Part shown: piece by piece, positions 57,134-64,000 of the stretch
Layout of the letters: each line of letters begins with the position of its first letter
Position numbering within the stretch: position 1 is the stretch's first letter
DNA from: J027 sp034437655
GTDB lineage: Bacteria > Chloroflexota > Anaerolineae > Aggregatilineales > J027
Direction: 5' to 3'
NCBI GenBank assembly: GCA_034437655.1
Contig: DAOTTU010000040.1
Coordinates: 51,928-115,927 of the forward strand
DNA length: 64,000 nt
Translations under genes and position numbers: made by a program
Notes under the pieces: generated by a model
What the model saw: the letters and a program-made list of their open reading frames with translations, nothing else
The model's database searches: none
What the model was told of the DNA's origin: nothing

Positions 57134-57727
57134 CTAGACGGTCAATGCCTCGGCCACAAAACGACGGGCTACATGCACCGGGATCGCAACACCGACGTCC
57201 AGACCGTTCATCAGGGTATTGATACCAACCAGATGTCCGTGTGTGTCTACCAGAGGGCCACCCGAATGCCCGGGCCGCAATTGCAGATTGACGACAAGCC
57301 ACTCCCGGTCAGACGGTAGCGTTTCTTGCCAGTGCTTGCTCATCCCGATGACGACGCCTGCTGAAGTCGAACCAATGATGCCAAAGGGGTGCCCCATCGC
57401 CATCACCCATTGCCCGGGCTCTAAGGTGCGCGAGTCACCGAGTTCGATGGTGGGCAGGCCCGTCGCCTCAACAACCAGCACGGCCAAATCTTGCGCACGG
57501 TCGCGAGCGATGACATCGGCGTCAAGTTCATGGCCGTCTGGTAGGACAACTGAGAGTCGGTCACGGCGGGCAACGTGGGCATTGGTCACAATTAAACCTT
57601 CTGCGTGCCAGATGGTACCAGCACCGATGCTCATATCACCATTGCGCACCTGGACAAGGCTCTGGCGTGTGTTGCTAGCCAGGCCGGCCAGTGCATCGCT
57701 CAAGGATTGTAAAACTGTTGTGGTCAT
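57134..57727 (-). CDS. S1C-family serine protease without PDZ domain
   Basis: A 197-aa trypsin-like (HtrA-type) protease. The triad is intact: H51 in VTNAHVA, D80 in AQDLAVL, S155 in GHSGGPL. There is no PDZ domain and no signal peptide, so it is a short cytoplasmic form or a non-classically exported one. ATG at 57727 is chosen (MTTTVLQ); an upstream in-frame start 11 codons earlier is less likely. It lies 36 bases downstream of its larger paralogue, so both are one operon, probably a duplicated pair. Confidence 0.88.
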   Translation of the reverse strand: MTTTVLQSLSDALAGLASNTRQSLVQVRNGDMSIGAGTIWHAEGLIVTNAHVARRDRLSVVLPDGHELDADVIARDRAQDLAVLVVEATGLPTIELGDSRTLEPGQWVMAMGHPFGIIGSTSAGVVIGMSKHWQETLPSDREWLVVNLQLRPGHSGGPLVDTHGHLVGINTLMNGLDVGVAIPVHVARRFVAEALTV

Positions 57728-57763
57728 GCAGGTTTGTCTTTCTACCAACTTACAAAACAATGG

Positions 57764-58723
57764 TTATGGACGCTCTCCGATTGTCACCTGAACATCATGC
57801 AGTTCGCCGCCACGCAGAATCTGGAATGGCACTGCTTGCCCGATGCGATCACCAGACAGTTGCGTCATCAGGTCGTCAATGGTCGCTACCGTGACTTCAT
57901 CCACAGCGACAATCGCATCGCCAAGCACCAGACCAGCCGCAGCGGCCGGGCTTTCCGGCTCCGTGCCGATGACCAGCAAACCCGTTTCTTGCTCAAGTTC
58001 GTGCTTGATGTTGTCTGGCAAGGCCACGGGCTGTGTCGTGATCCCCAGATAGCCGCGCTTCATGCGGCCGTGAGCCAGCAGTTGTGCAACGACAGTGCGA
58101 ATCATAGGGGTGGGGATGGCGATGCTGGTACCCTGCACAATGGAGGTGTTCATGCCGCGCACCTTGCCCGTCGCATCGACCAGCGGCCCGCCCGAAAAAC
58201 CGGGATACATCACCACATCGGTTTGAATATAGCTTTCCAGCGTCATACCCCGCCGCGAACCACCACGCCCACGCCGGCCACGCCCACGACCGCCCTGTTC
58301 ACTGTTAGCACGACCGCGCATTGACTCCCCGTGGCCGATAGCGCTAACGACACCAAGTGTCGCCTGCACGTTTTCGCCAGCCTTGCCCAGTGCCAGCACC
58401 AGATTACCAACGTTGAGATCATCCAGATCAGCAAAATCCGCAGCAGTGACGGCAGTGTTGCTATCAATGCGTAGCACGGCGATGTCAGTGCCGGGGTCGC
58501 GACCCACAAGGGTAGCAGACACTTCGGCGCCATCCGCCAGCGTGACCGTGATATCTTCGTCGCGTTCGATGACATGGTGCGCGGAGACTATGACGCCATC
58601 CGTAGACCACACAATCCCGGTGGCGGGCAGGCGACGGCGGCCGTCAACACGCACGATACTGGGGTCGGTGTTTTCGACAGTAGTTGCAAGTGCATTGGAA
58701 AGGTCTTGCAAGATAGTACTCAT
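57764..58723 (-). CDS. HtrA-like serine protease with PDZ domain and Arg/Gly-rich insert
   Basis: A 319-aa S1C protease. The triad is H50 in SAHHVI, D80 in GTDIAVL and S177 in GFSGGPL. Residues about 215-315 are a PDZ domain (LVIGTEPESPAAAAGLVLGD). There is no signal peptide or membrane anchor, so by sequence it is cytoplasmic. Within the protease core, residues about 134-159 form an Arg/Gly-rich insert (GGRGRGRRGRGGSRRG), absent from usual HtrA proteins and reminiscent of nucleic-acid-binding RG tracts. The smaller paralogue follows downstream. Confidence 0.9.
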   Translation of the reverse strand: MSTILQDLSNALATTVENTDPSIVRVDGRRRLPATGIVWSTDGVIVSAHHVIERDEDITVTLADGAEVSATLVGRDPGTDIAVLRIDSNTAVTAADFADLDDLNVGNLVLALGKAGENVQATLGVVSAIGHGESMRGRANSEQGGRGRGRRGRGGSRRGMTLESYIQTDVVMYPGFSGGPLVDATGKVRGMNTSIVQGTSIAIPTPMIRTVVAQLLAHGRMKRGYLGITTQPVALPDNIKHELEQETGLLVIGTEPESPAAAAGLVLGDAIVAVDEVTVATIDDLMTQLSGDRIGQAVPFQILRGGELHDVQVTIGERP

Positions 58724-58850
58724 GGGGGCTTTGCTCCTAAAATGATGGAACGGTATTCAATGATGTCCTCAGTTTAGGAGAAGGAGCCGGTGTGCGGTAT
58801 TGACTGATGCGGTAGGTTGAACCTGGAAAAATGGGTAGGGGTCACGACGC

Positions 58851-59456
58851 TCAGAGCGTAATCAGTCCCAGCCGGGCAGCTTTAACAGCGGCCTCAGTGC
58901 GGCTTTGCGCATCAAATTTGGTCATAATTGCATTCACATGGAACTTGACGGTGTGGTCACTGATGCCAAGTTGAAACGCGATGCCTTTGTTAGAAAGTCC
59001 TTCGGCCAACAATTGCAACACTTCAGACTCACGTGGGGTTAGTTCAACGGAGAGTGTCTCGTCGGCGGGGGGTGTGGTGTCGATCAAGTCCGTAAGCGCT
59101 GCATCCAGCACAATAAGCCCGGCGGCAACTGCGGATATGGCCACGCTGAGTGTCTCCACAGGCGTTGTCCGTAATAGAACCGCCTGCACACCCAACGCCC
59201 AAACAGCTACACCCTGCGCTGCATCAGGGACAAGTACGAGCAACGGTGCTGCCAGGCCATCATTAGCCTTCAATTGTTGCAGGTCAGCTTGCCAGCCCAC
59301 ATCCCACAACACAACACCGGGCTCGAAGGCGTTTAGCGGGTCGTCCCCAGTAACTTGCCCCAGCAATACAAGCCCCGGCTGACCCGCTAGCATGGCAGCA
59401 AGCCCTGCTCGCGCAAGCGGATTATCGCTCACAATCAAAATACGTGTCTCATTCAT
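58851..59456 (-). CDS. LuxR-family response regulator
   Basis: A 201-aa NarL-type regulator. Residues 1-120 are a receiver with the phospho-acceptor Asp in VVLWDVGW, but the acidic pair near the N-terminus (IVSDNPLARA) has only one acid, and the Lys region is altered (LRTTP), so phosphorylation may be weak or lost. Residues about 135-198 are a LuxR helix-turn-helix: LTPRESEVLQLLAEGLSNKG and SDHTVKFHVNAIMTKF. No kinase is adjacent. It is upstream of the protease pair on the same strand (127-base gap), and may control it, though this is only positional. Confidence 0.88.
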   Translation of the reverse strand: MNETRILIVSDNPLARAGLAAMLAGQPGLVLLGQVTGDDPLNAFEPGVVLWDVGWQADLQQLKANDGLAAPLLVLVPDAAQGVAVWALGVQAVLLRTTPVETLSVAISAVAAGLIVLDAALTDLIDTTPPADETLSVELTPRESEVLQLLAEGLSNKGIAFQLGISDHTVKFHVNAIMTKFDAQSRTEAAVKAARLGLITL

Positions 59457-59653
59457 GGTTCAACTTTAGCGCAGACTTAAATACTGAGCAGCAAAAAAGA
59501 ATAGTTGATGAGGAACGGATAGTAGCAATGTACAGAAATGCACAATGAGTGCTTCAAATTTTACCGTAGCTGCAACTTCTGTGCTAAATTTGTCGTAATT
59601 ATCTGTAGAATAAGCCTAGCAATCAGCCGCTGATAGATGAGGAACAAGATAAC

Positions 59654-60424
59654 GTGAGCGAAACATTCATTGAATGTAAAGACCTGGAAAAGACTTATGA
59701 TACCCCTGCCGGGCCACTCAATGTGCTGCGTGGTATCTCCCTGACGATCAACAAAGGTGACTTCATCGGGCTACTGGGGCCTTCAGGGAGCGGCAAAACA
59801 ACGTTTTTGAACATGGTCACTGGTGTAGACAACCCCACCCGTGGCGAAGTTATCGTTGGGGATGTGAACGTGACCAGAGAACGGCAACGGGCACTCACCA
59901 AATGGCGGGCTCGTAATGTCGGCATTATCTTTCAGTTTTTCCAACTACTGCCGACGCTGACAGTAGCCGAAAATGTGATGGCACCGATGGACTTTGCCAA
60001 CGTTTACAAGCCCGGTGAGCGACGCAACAAAGCGCTTGAAATACTGGACCGTTTTGGCATTGCAGACCAGGCCGACAAGACGCCAGATATGCTTTCTGGC
60101 GGTCAGCAGCAACGTGTTGCCATCTCGCGTGCGCTGGCAAACAACCCGCCGCTGGTGATTGGTGACGAGCCGACGGGCAACCTTGACCGCATGAGCGCCA
60201 CCAACGTTTTCAACATTTTTAAGGAATTGACGCAACAGGGTACAACCATCATGATCGTGACCCATGACCGTGAGATCGTGCAAAATGTGCCGATATTGTT
60301 CGAATTGGTTGATGGTATGGTCGGCAAGACGAACCTGGAAGCTGCTGCCAAACGTCGCACTGCTGAATTGGCCGCACTCCGCGAAAAACTGGCCACCGGC
60401 GAACACAAGCCTGTACAAGGTTAA
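59654..60424 (+). CDS. ABC transporter ATP-binding protein, LolD/MacB type
   Basis: A 256-aa ABC ATPase. Walker A is GPSGSGKTTF, the Q-loop is FQFFQLLPTLTVAENVM, the signature is LSGGQQQRVAISRALA, and Walker B is LVIGDEPTGNLD, with the switch His in VTHDRE. The Q-loop sequence and GNLD mark the LolD/MacB/FtsE subfamily. The start is GTG at 59654, with GAGGAA about 11 bases upstream. A second, similar ATPase follows after 18 bases. No FtsX/LolCE-type permease lies in the window. Confidence 0.92.
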   Translation: MSETFIECKDLEKTYDTPAGPLNVLRGISLTINKGDFIGLLGPSGSGKTTFLNMVTGVDNPTRGEVIVGDVNVTRERQRALTKWRARNVGIIFQFFQLLPTLTVAENVMAPMDFANVYKPGERRNKALEILDRFGIADQADKTPDMLSGGQQQRVAISRALANNPPLVIGDEPTGNLDRMSATNVFNIFKELTQQGTTIMIVTHDREIVQNVPILFELVDGMVGKTNLEAAAKRRTAELAALREKLATGEHKPVQG

Positions 60425-60442
60425 TAGGGGGAGAAACCACTG

Positions 60443-61162
60443 ATGGAAAAGAAACCACTCATTTCACTGGAGCAAGTAACTAAAGTCTACAAGACCAAAG
60501 CCGGTCAGATCGATGCACTACGTGGCGTTGACCTCCAAATTGACGCGGGCGAGTTCGTTGCGATTGTCGGGCCGTCTGGTAGCGGCAAATCTACCATGAT
60601 CAACATGATTACTGGCATAGACCGCCCCACTACCGGCGAAGTCTATGTGGCGAACCAGCGTCTTACCAACATGAGCGAAAACGCGGTTGCAAAATGGCGA
60701 GGGCGCAACGTTGGCGTCGTGTTCCAGTTCTTTCAACTGTTGCCGACGATCACGGTGTTAGAAAACGTGATGCTGCCGATGCACTACTGCGGCACCTACA
60801 GCGGCGAACGTGAACAACGCGCGATGGAACTACTCGAAACTGTTGATATTCCAGACGTCGCGAACAAGTACCCCAGCCAGATTTCTGGTGGGCAACAACA
60901 ACGCGCTGCGATTGCTCGTGCGCTCGCCAATGACCCCAAAGTAATTGTCGGTGACGAGCCAACCGGGAACCTCGACACACTGTCGGCAGGGTTGGTTTTC
61001 GCGCTGTTTGAGGAACTGGTCGCCAATGGCAAGACAATTGTTATGGTTACGCATGACAAAGACCTGGCCGGGCAAGTGCCACGTGTCGAAGAAGTGCGCG
61101 CAGGTAAGTTGATTACAGGCGACGAAGTTGACCAGCGCCTTGTCACACGCAACGCGCAATAG
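60443..61162 (+). CDS. ABC transporter ATP-binding protein, LolD/MacB type (paralogue)
   Basis: A 239-aa ABC ATPase closely similar to the preceding one. Walker A is GPSGSGKSTM, the Q-loop FQFFQLLPTITVLENVM, the signature ISGGQQQRAAIARALA, and Walker B VIVGDEPTGNLD, with VTHDKD. GGGGAG lies upstream of the ATG. The two may form a heterodimer on one permease or serve two permeases. The gene is followed, after 122 bases, by a STAS protein with its own likely promoter (TATAAT at 61235-61240). Confidence 0.92.
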   Translation: MEKKPLISLEQVTKVYKTKAGQIDALRGVDLQIDAGEFVAIVGPSGSGKSTMINMITGIDRPTTGEVYVANQRLTNMSENAVAKWRGRNVGVVFQFFQLLPTITVLENVMLPMHYCGTYSGEREQRAMELLETVDIPDVANKYPSQISGGQQQRAAIARALANDPKVIVGDEPTGNLDTLSAGLVFALFEELVANGKTIVMVTHDKDLAGQVPRVEEVRAGKLITGDEVDQRLVTRNAQ

Positions 61163-61284
61163 CATGCACAATCGTCATTTTCTCATGAGATCAAGCGCTG
61201 ATGTGTTGCCATACGCACATTAGCGTTTTTAATCTATAATCACCTTACAGTTTTCGGTGCAACCCCCGAAGGAGGTTTATGCCA

Positions 61285-61620
61285 ATGAAGATTACGTCGT
61301 CCGAACAAAGCGGGATCACCATCATGGAGCTTGACGGCCGCATTGATAGTGAAGGTGCTGTTGATATGGACCTGGCACTACAGACGGTCGTTTCCGAGGG
61401 ACAGTCTAAAATCATCCTCGACATGTCCCAGGTTCGCTATTTGAACAGTGCTGGCTTGCGCACCCTCGCCGATGTATTGACCCAGAACCGGGAGAATGGG
61501 GGCGACTTGAAACTGGTCGCGCTGAACCCGAAAGTCTCGCGTGTGTTTCAGATCATCGGCTTTGACAAGTTTTTCAACATCTATGACGATGTTGATGGTG
61601 CCGTCGCTGCCTTCAACTAA
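61285..61620 (+). CDS. STAS-domain anti-anti-sigma factor
   Basis: A 111-aa single-STAS protein of the SpoIIAA/RsbV type. The domain reads ITIMELDGRIDSEGAVDM, then ILDMSQVRYLNSAGLRTLAD, with the Ser that a cognate anti-sigma kinase would phosphorylate (LNSAGLR), and GGDLKLVALNPKVSRVFQI. ATG at 61285 is preferred: the GGAGG site is only three bases from the earlier ATG (61279) but nine from this one. No anti-sigma factor or sigma gene is adjacent, so it works with partners elsewhere. A terminator follows. Confidence 0.93.
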   Translation: MKITSSEQSGITIMELDGRIDSEGAVDMDLALQTVVSEGQSKIILDMSQVRYLNSAGLRTLADVLTQNRENGGDLKLVALNPKVSRVFQIIGFDKFFNIYDDVDGAVAAFN

Positions 61621-61655
61621 TCAGTTAGCGCGCCTAACACAATACTTGATACAGC

Positions 61656-61683
61656 AGCACCTTCACCCCGGAGGTGCTTTTTC
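61656..61683 (+). terminator. Intrinsic terminator after the STAS gene
   Basis: AGCACCT (61656-61662) and AGGTGCT (61672-61678) form a perfect seven-bp stem with a nine-base loop, followed by TTTTTC. It separates the STAS gene from polX. Confidence 0.8.
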
Positions 61684-61721
61684 TCGCTTGCTGCACCCAT
61701 TACCGCAGGATGCAGTGCATG

Positions 61722-61730
61722 TGTTATAAT
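61722..61730 (+). promoter_or_regulatory. polX extended -10 promoter
   Basis: TGTTATAAT is a perfect extended -10. The start would be near 61737, so an ATG at 61736 could not carry a ribosome site. This supports the GTG at 61766, preceded by AAAGGA, as polX start. Confidence 0.5.
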
Positions 61731-61765
61731 CGCTCATGGAACATTTGGGCGAAAGGATAAAGCGC

Positions 61766-63499
61766 GTGCCCCCCCTCAGCAACCGTGAAATTGCCGACCA
61801 ATTCGACATCATTGCTGATCTTTTGCAAATCAAAGGCGAAAAAATATTCCGGGTTAATTCTTATCGCAATGCCGCCGAAAGTATTCGCGATTTACCACGC
61901 GACCTGGCTGCTATCCGTGCGGACACTGGCGACCTCACCGCGCTGGACAATATTGGCAAAGCTATCGCGCAAAAAATTGAAGAACTGCTGGACACTGGCG
62001 ACCTTGAATACCTCCATAACCTGATACAAGAGGTGCCGCTCTCGCTGCGCGACCTATTGCAGGTCAATGGTCTGGGGTCAAAGAAAATCAAGCTATTCTG
62101 GGATGAACTCGGTGTCACGACAGTAGACCAACTCAAAGCAGCCGCCGAGGCAGGCAAGCTCCAGAAACTGAGTGGAATGGGAGCCAAAAGCGAACAGAAA
62201 ATCCTTGACGGAATCGAAGCACTTTCGCGCCGTACAACACGCACCTCAATTGGTATTGCATTGCCGATGGCCCTGCAAATCCTGGACGATTTGCTGCAAC
62301 TGCCGCAAGTGTTGCGCGGAGATGTCGCCGGGAGCTTGCGCCGTCGCCGTGAAACCATTGGTGATATAGATATTCTCATTGCCTCTGAAGACCCGACCCC
62401 AATTATGGAAGCTGTTGTCAATCGGCCGGACGTGGCGCGGGTATTGGGGCATGGCCAGACGAAAAGCTCGATTGAACTCGTGGATGGCCCGCAGGTTGAC
62501 GTGCGTGTGCTGGAACCCCGGCGCTATGGCACTGCGCTCTCGTACTTCACAGGCTCGCAGCAGCACAACATCCGCTTGCGTGAACTGGCATTGAAACAGG
62601 GGCTATCACTCAACGAGCATGCTTTTACTCGCACCGATGACAGCGGCGAGGAAATTTTGTGCGCGACAGAGGAGGAGGTCTACGAGGTGTTGGGGATGGC
62701 ATGGGTGCCGCCTGAGCTGCGCGAAGACCGGGGCGAAATTGAAGTTGCACTCAACCACGCGCTACCAACGCTTGTTGAACATCAGCACATTCATGGCGAC
62801 TTACACATGCACACCACCTGGAGCGATGGCAAATTCTCCATCCGTGAAATGGCCGAAGCGGCCCGCGCCCGTGGTCTGAAACATATCGTCATTACAGACC
62901 ATTCACCCAGCCTCGGTATGGCCAATGGCTTGAGCGTTGAGCGGCTTTTGCAACAACAGGAGGAAGTGCGCCGCGTTAACGATGAGATGGGCGATGGCTT
63001 CACGGTGTTGCACGGTAGCGAAGTTGATATTCGCGCCGACGGAACGCTCGACTTTCCAGACGAAGTACTGGCGCAGCTTGATCTGGTCGTCGCCTCGTTG
63101 CATGTTAGCTTGCAACAACCGCGTGATCAAATAACACAGCGCGCACTCAATGCGATCAACAATGCGCATGTGGACATCATCGGGCACCCACGCGGCCGCT
63201 TGATCCCCAACCGTGAGCCGGCCGACCTTGACATGGATGCGGTTATTGAGGCCGCTAAAGCGACCGATACCGCACTCGAAATTAACGCCAATCCACGCCG
63301 CCTGGACCTTGAACCGCCCTATGCCCGACACGCTCAGGAACTCGGCGTTAAGATTGCAATCAACACTGACGCGCACGCCATCGACAATCTGGACTTGATG
63401 CACTATGGTATCGCCACTGCCCGCCGTGGCTGGATTCGCCCTGAAAGTGTTATCAATACCTGGACAACGGACCGTTTGCTGGAATGGCTCAACCGATAG
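61766..63499 (+). CDS. polX: DNA polymerase/3'-5' exonuclease PolX
   Basis: A 577-aa bacterial family X polymerase with a PHP domain, used in base-excision repair. It begins NREIADQFDIIADLLQIKGE, the usual helix-hairpin-helix head, followed by LQVNGLGSKKIKLFWDELGV. The nucleotidyltransferase motif is GDVAGSLRRRRETIGDIDIL, with DVRVLEP as the third-carboxylate strand. The PHP exonuclease starts at DLHMHTTWSDGKFSIREMAE and includes ITDHSPSLGMANG, GSEVDIR and a final NTDAHAIDNLDLM. The GTG start at 61766 is chosen for its AAAGGA site eight bases away and family N-terminus; an ATG at 61736 would add ten residues. Confidence 0.94.
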   Translation: MPPLSNREIADQFDIIADLLQIKGEKIFRVNSYRNAAESIRDLPRDLAAIRADTGDLTALDNIGKAIAQKIEELLDTGDLEYLHNLIQEVPLSLRDLLQVNGLGSKKIKLFWDELGVTTVDQLKAAAEAGKLQKLSGMGAKSEQKILDGIEALSRRTTRTSIGIALPMALQILDDLLQLPQVLRGDVAGSLRRRRETIGDIDILIASEDPTPIMEAVVNRPDVARVLGHGQTKSSIELVDGPQVDVRVLEPRRYGTALSYFTGSQQHNIRLRELALKQGLSLNEHAFTRTDDSGEEILCATEEEVYEVLGMAWVPPELREDRGEIEVALNHALPTLVEHQHIHGDLHMHTTWSDGKFSIREMAEAARARGLKHIVITDHSPSLGMANGLSVERLLQQQEEVRRVNDEMGDGFTVLHGSEVDIRADGTLDFPDEVLAQLDLVVASLHVSLQQPRDQITQRALNAINNAHVDIIGHPRGRLIPNREPADLDMDAVIEAAKATDTALEINANPRRLDLEPPYARHAQELGVKIAINTDAHAIDNLDLMHYGIATARRGWIRPESVINTWTTDRLLEWLNR

Positions 63500-63508
63500 G
63501 CAAGCATC

Positions 63509-64000
63509 ATGACTGACGATTACACGACCCCAAACCCACCGCCGCCAGAGGACGACAGCGACAGCACGCGCGCTGGGAGCCCAACCCCGCATCAACCCCG
63601 TGGCCGCCGTGAATTGCCGCGCCGTGGCTACGAAAATCAACCGCGCCCGGTCAACCCACCGATGCCACAACCGCTGACCTCTGAGCAACAACGCCCCCCG
63701 CGCAACGTTAGTTCTGCTAAGGAGCAATCTGCGCGACGTACCACTGCCCCCCCAGAAGTGAATGCACCCCGCCCGCGCCGCCGCCGCCTCTCAAAAAGCG
63801 ATAGCGGGCTCTATTTGCCGTGGTGGTCACTGCTAATTTTGATCATTGTGGCTGGTGTGGCTGCGTTTGGGGTGCTTGGTTTTGTACTCAGCCTCGGTGG
63901 TGACCCACTCGGTGACCAACCCGCACAGGTAGTTATTGTCACCAATGCCAACGAGCCAACCGCGTTCAATGCCGGGGGGGGTACTGGCGAAGATGTTCCC
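63509..64000 (+). CDS. Pro/Arg-rich single-pass membrane protein (partial)
   Basis: The first 164 codons of a gene that runs off the right edge. Residues 1 to about 95 are rich in Pro, Arg, Gln and Asp, with no fold visible. One membrane helix follows near 105-130 (WWSLLILIIVAGVAAFG then VLGFVLSL). The remaining part (VVIVTNANEPTAFNAG) is outside. The ATG at 63509 lies nine bases after the polX stop. The outside domain cannot be seen, so no function is proposed. Confidence 0.7.
   Translation, partial: MTDDYTTPNPPPPEDDSDSTRAGSPTPHQPRGRRELPRRGYENQPRPVNPPMPQPLTSEQQRPPRNVSSAKEQSARRTTAPPEVNAPRPRRRRLSKSDSGLYLPWWSLLILIIVAGVAAFGVLGFVLSLGGDPLGDQPAQVVIVTNANEPTAFNAGGGTGEDVP

Noticed and set aside
61736..61765. 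polX starting at the ATG at 61736
   Set aside because: It would coincide with the predicted transcription start and has no ribosome site; the GTG at 61766 has AAAGGA at good distance and fits family N-termini.
62903..63727. A 274-codon minus-strand open frame at the end of polX
   Set aside because: It lies opposite the well-supported PolX PHP domain and the start of the next plus-strand gene, and has no recognisable features.

Overview
This 64 kb window is bacterial chromosomal DNA. It is densely coding on both strands, and no gene-free stretch exceeds 300 bases. It most likely comes from an uncultured or little-studied member of the Chloroflexota (Anaerolineae-like). That assignment is an inference from several traits: Thr/Pro-rich extracytoplasmic linkers in Ser/Thr kinases, very long GAF-repeat histidine kinases, a bacterial Elp3, an F420 gene (cofE), a class-I-type PolX, and many stand-alone response regulators. 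I see no insertion sequences, prophage, CRISPR array or rRNA. There is one tRNA gene (tRNA-Phe).

Layout. 1-1235: tsf (partial) and rpsB with a promoter. 1283-5637: carbohydrate ABC importer (MalF-, MalG- and binding-protein-like) with candidate operators. 5684-9451: phosphoesterase, divergent from a 933-aa kinase/SH3/formylglycine-enzyme-like protein. 9473-11754: TPR protein and a divergent small protein. 11784-27545: one long minus-strand gene train reading Elp3, TPR protein, HemW, lipoprotein, two receiver proteins, GAF protein, 2278-aa hybrid kinase, threonine synthase fused to a receiver domain, and an EamA exporter. 27544-31652: Trm9-like methyltransferase, small membrane protein, TetR regulator, amidase, YceI. 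31727-34799: Nudix hydrolase, two degenerate-GGDEF proteins, M42 peptidase. 34875-37228: methyltransferase and a second Ser/Thr kinase. 37241-43028: YchF, hybrid kinase, CofE, YaeQ-like protein, GyrB. 43258-47356: the rpmH-rnpA-yidD-(PQQ propeller lipoprotein)-yidC-jag operon. 47536-52572: ParA with a four-TM partner, a lipoprotein, and a fasciclin protein. 52643-56880: possible nuclease, DnaJ membrane protein, methyltransferase, GH13 amylase. 56963-59456: tRNA-Phe, two S1C proteases, LuxR regulator. 59654-64000: two LolD-type ATPases, STAS protein, PolX, and a partial membrane protein.

The two most interesting systems are adjacent. (1) A radical-SAM Elp3 and a Trm9/ALKBH8-type methyltransferase are head-to-head with overlapping ATG codons. 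This suggests a bacterial wobble-uridine pathway that goes beyond cm5U. (2) A threonine synthase carrying a C-terminal receiver domain lies directly downstream of a two-component cluster and just upstream of an EamA-type exporter. This suggests phosphorelay control of an amino-acid biosynthetic enzyme. The hemW gene also lacks a canonical start and appears to begin with ATA. All functional statements rest on motifs read by eye; no database search was run.
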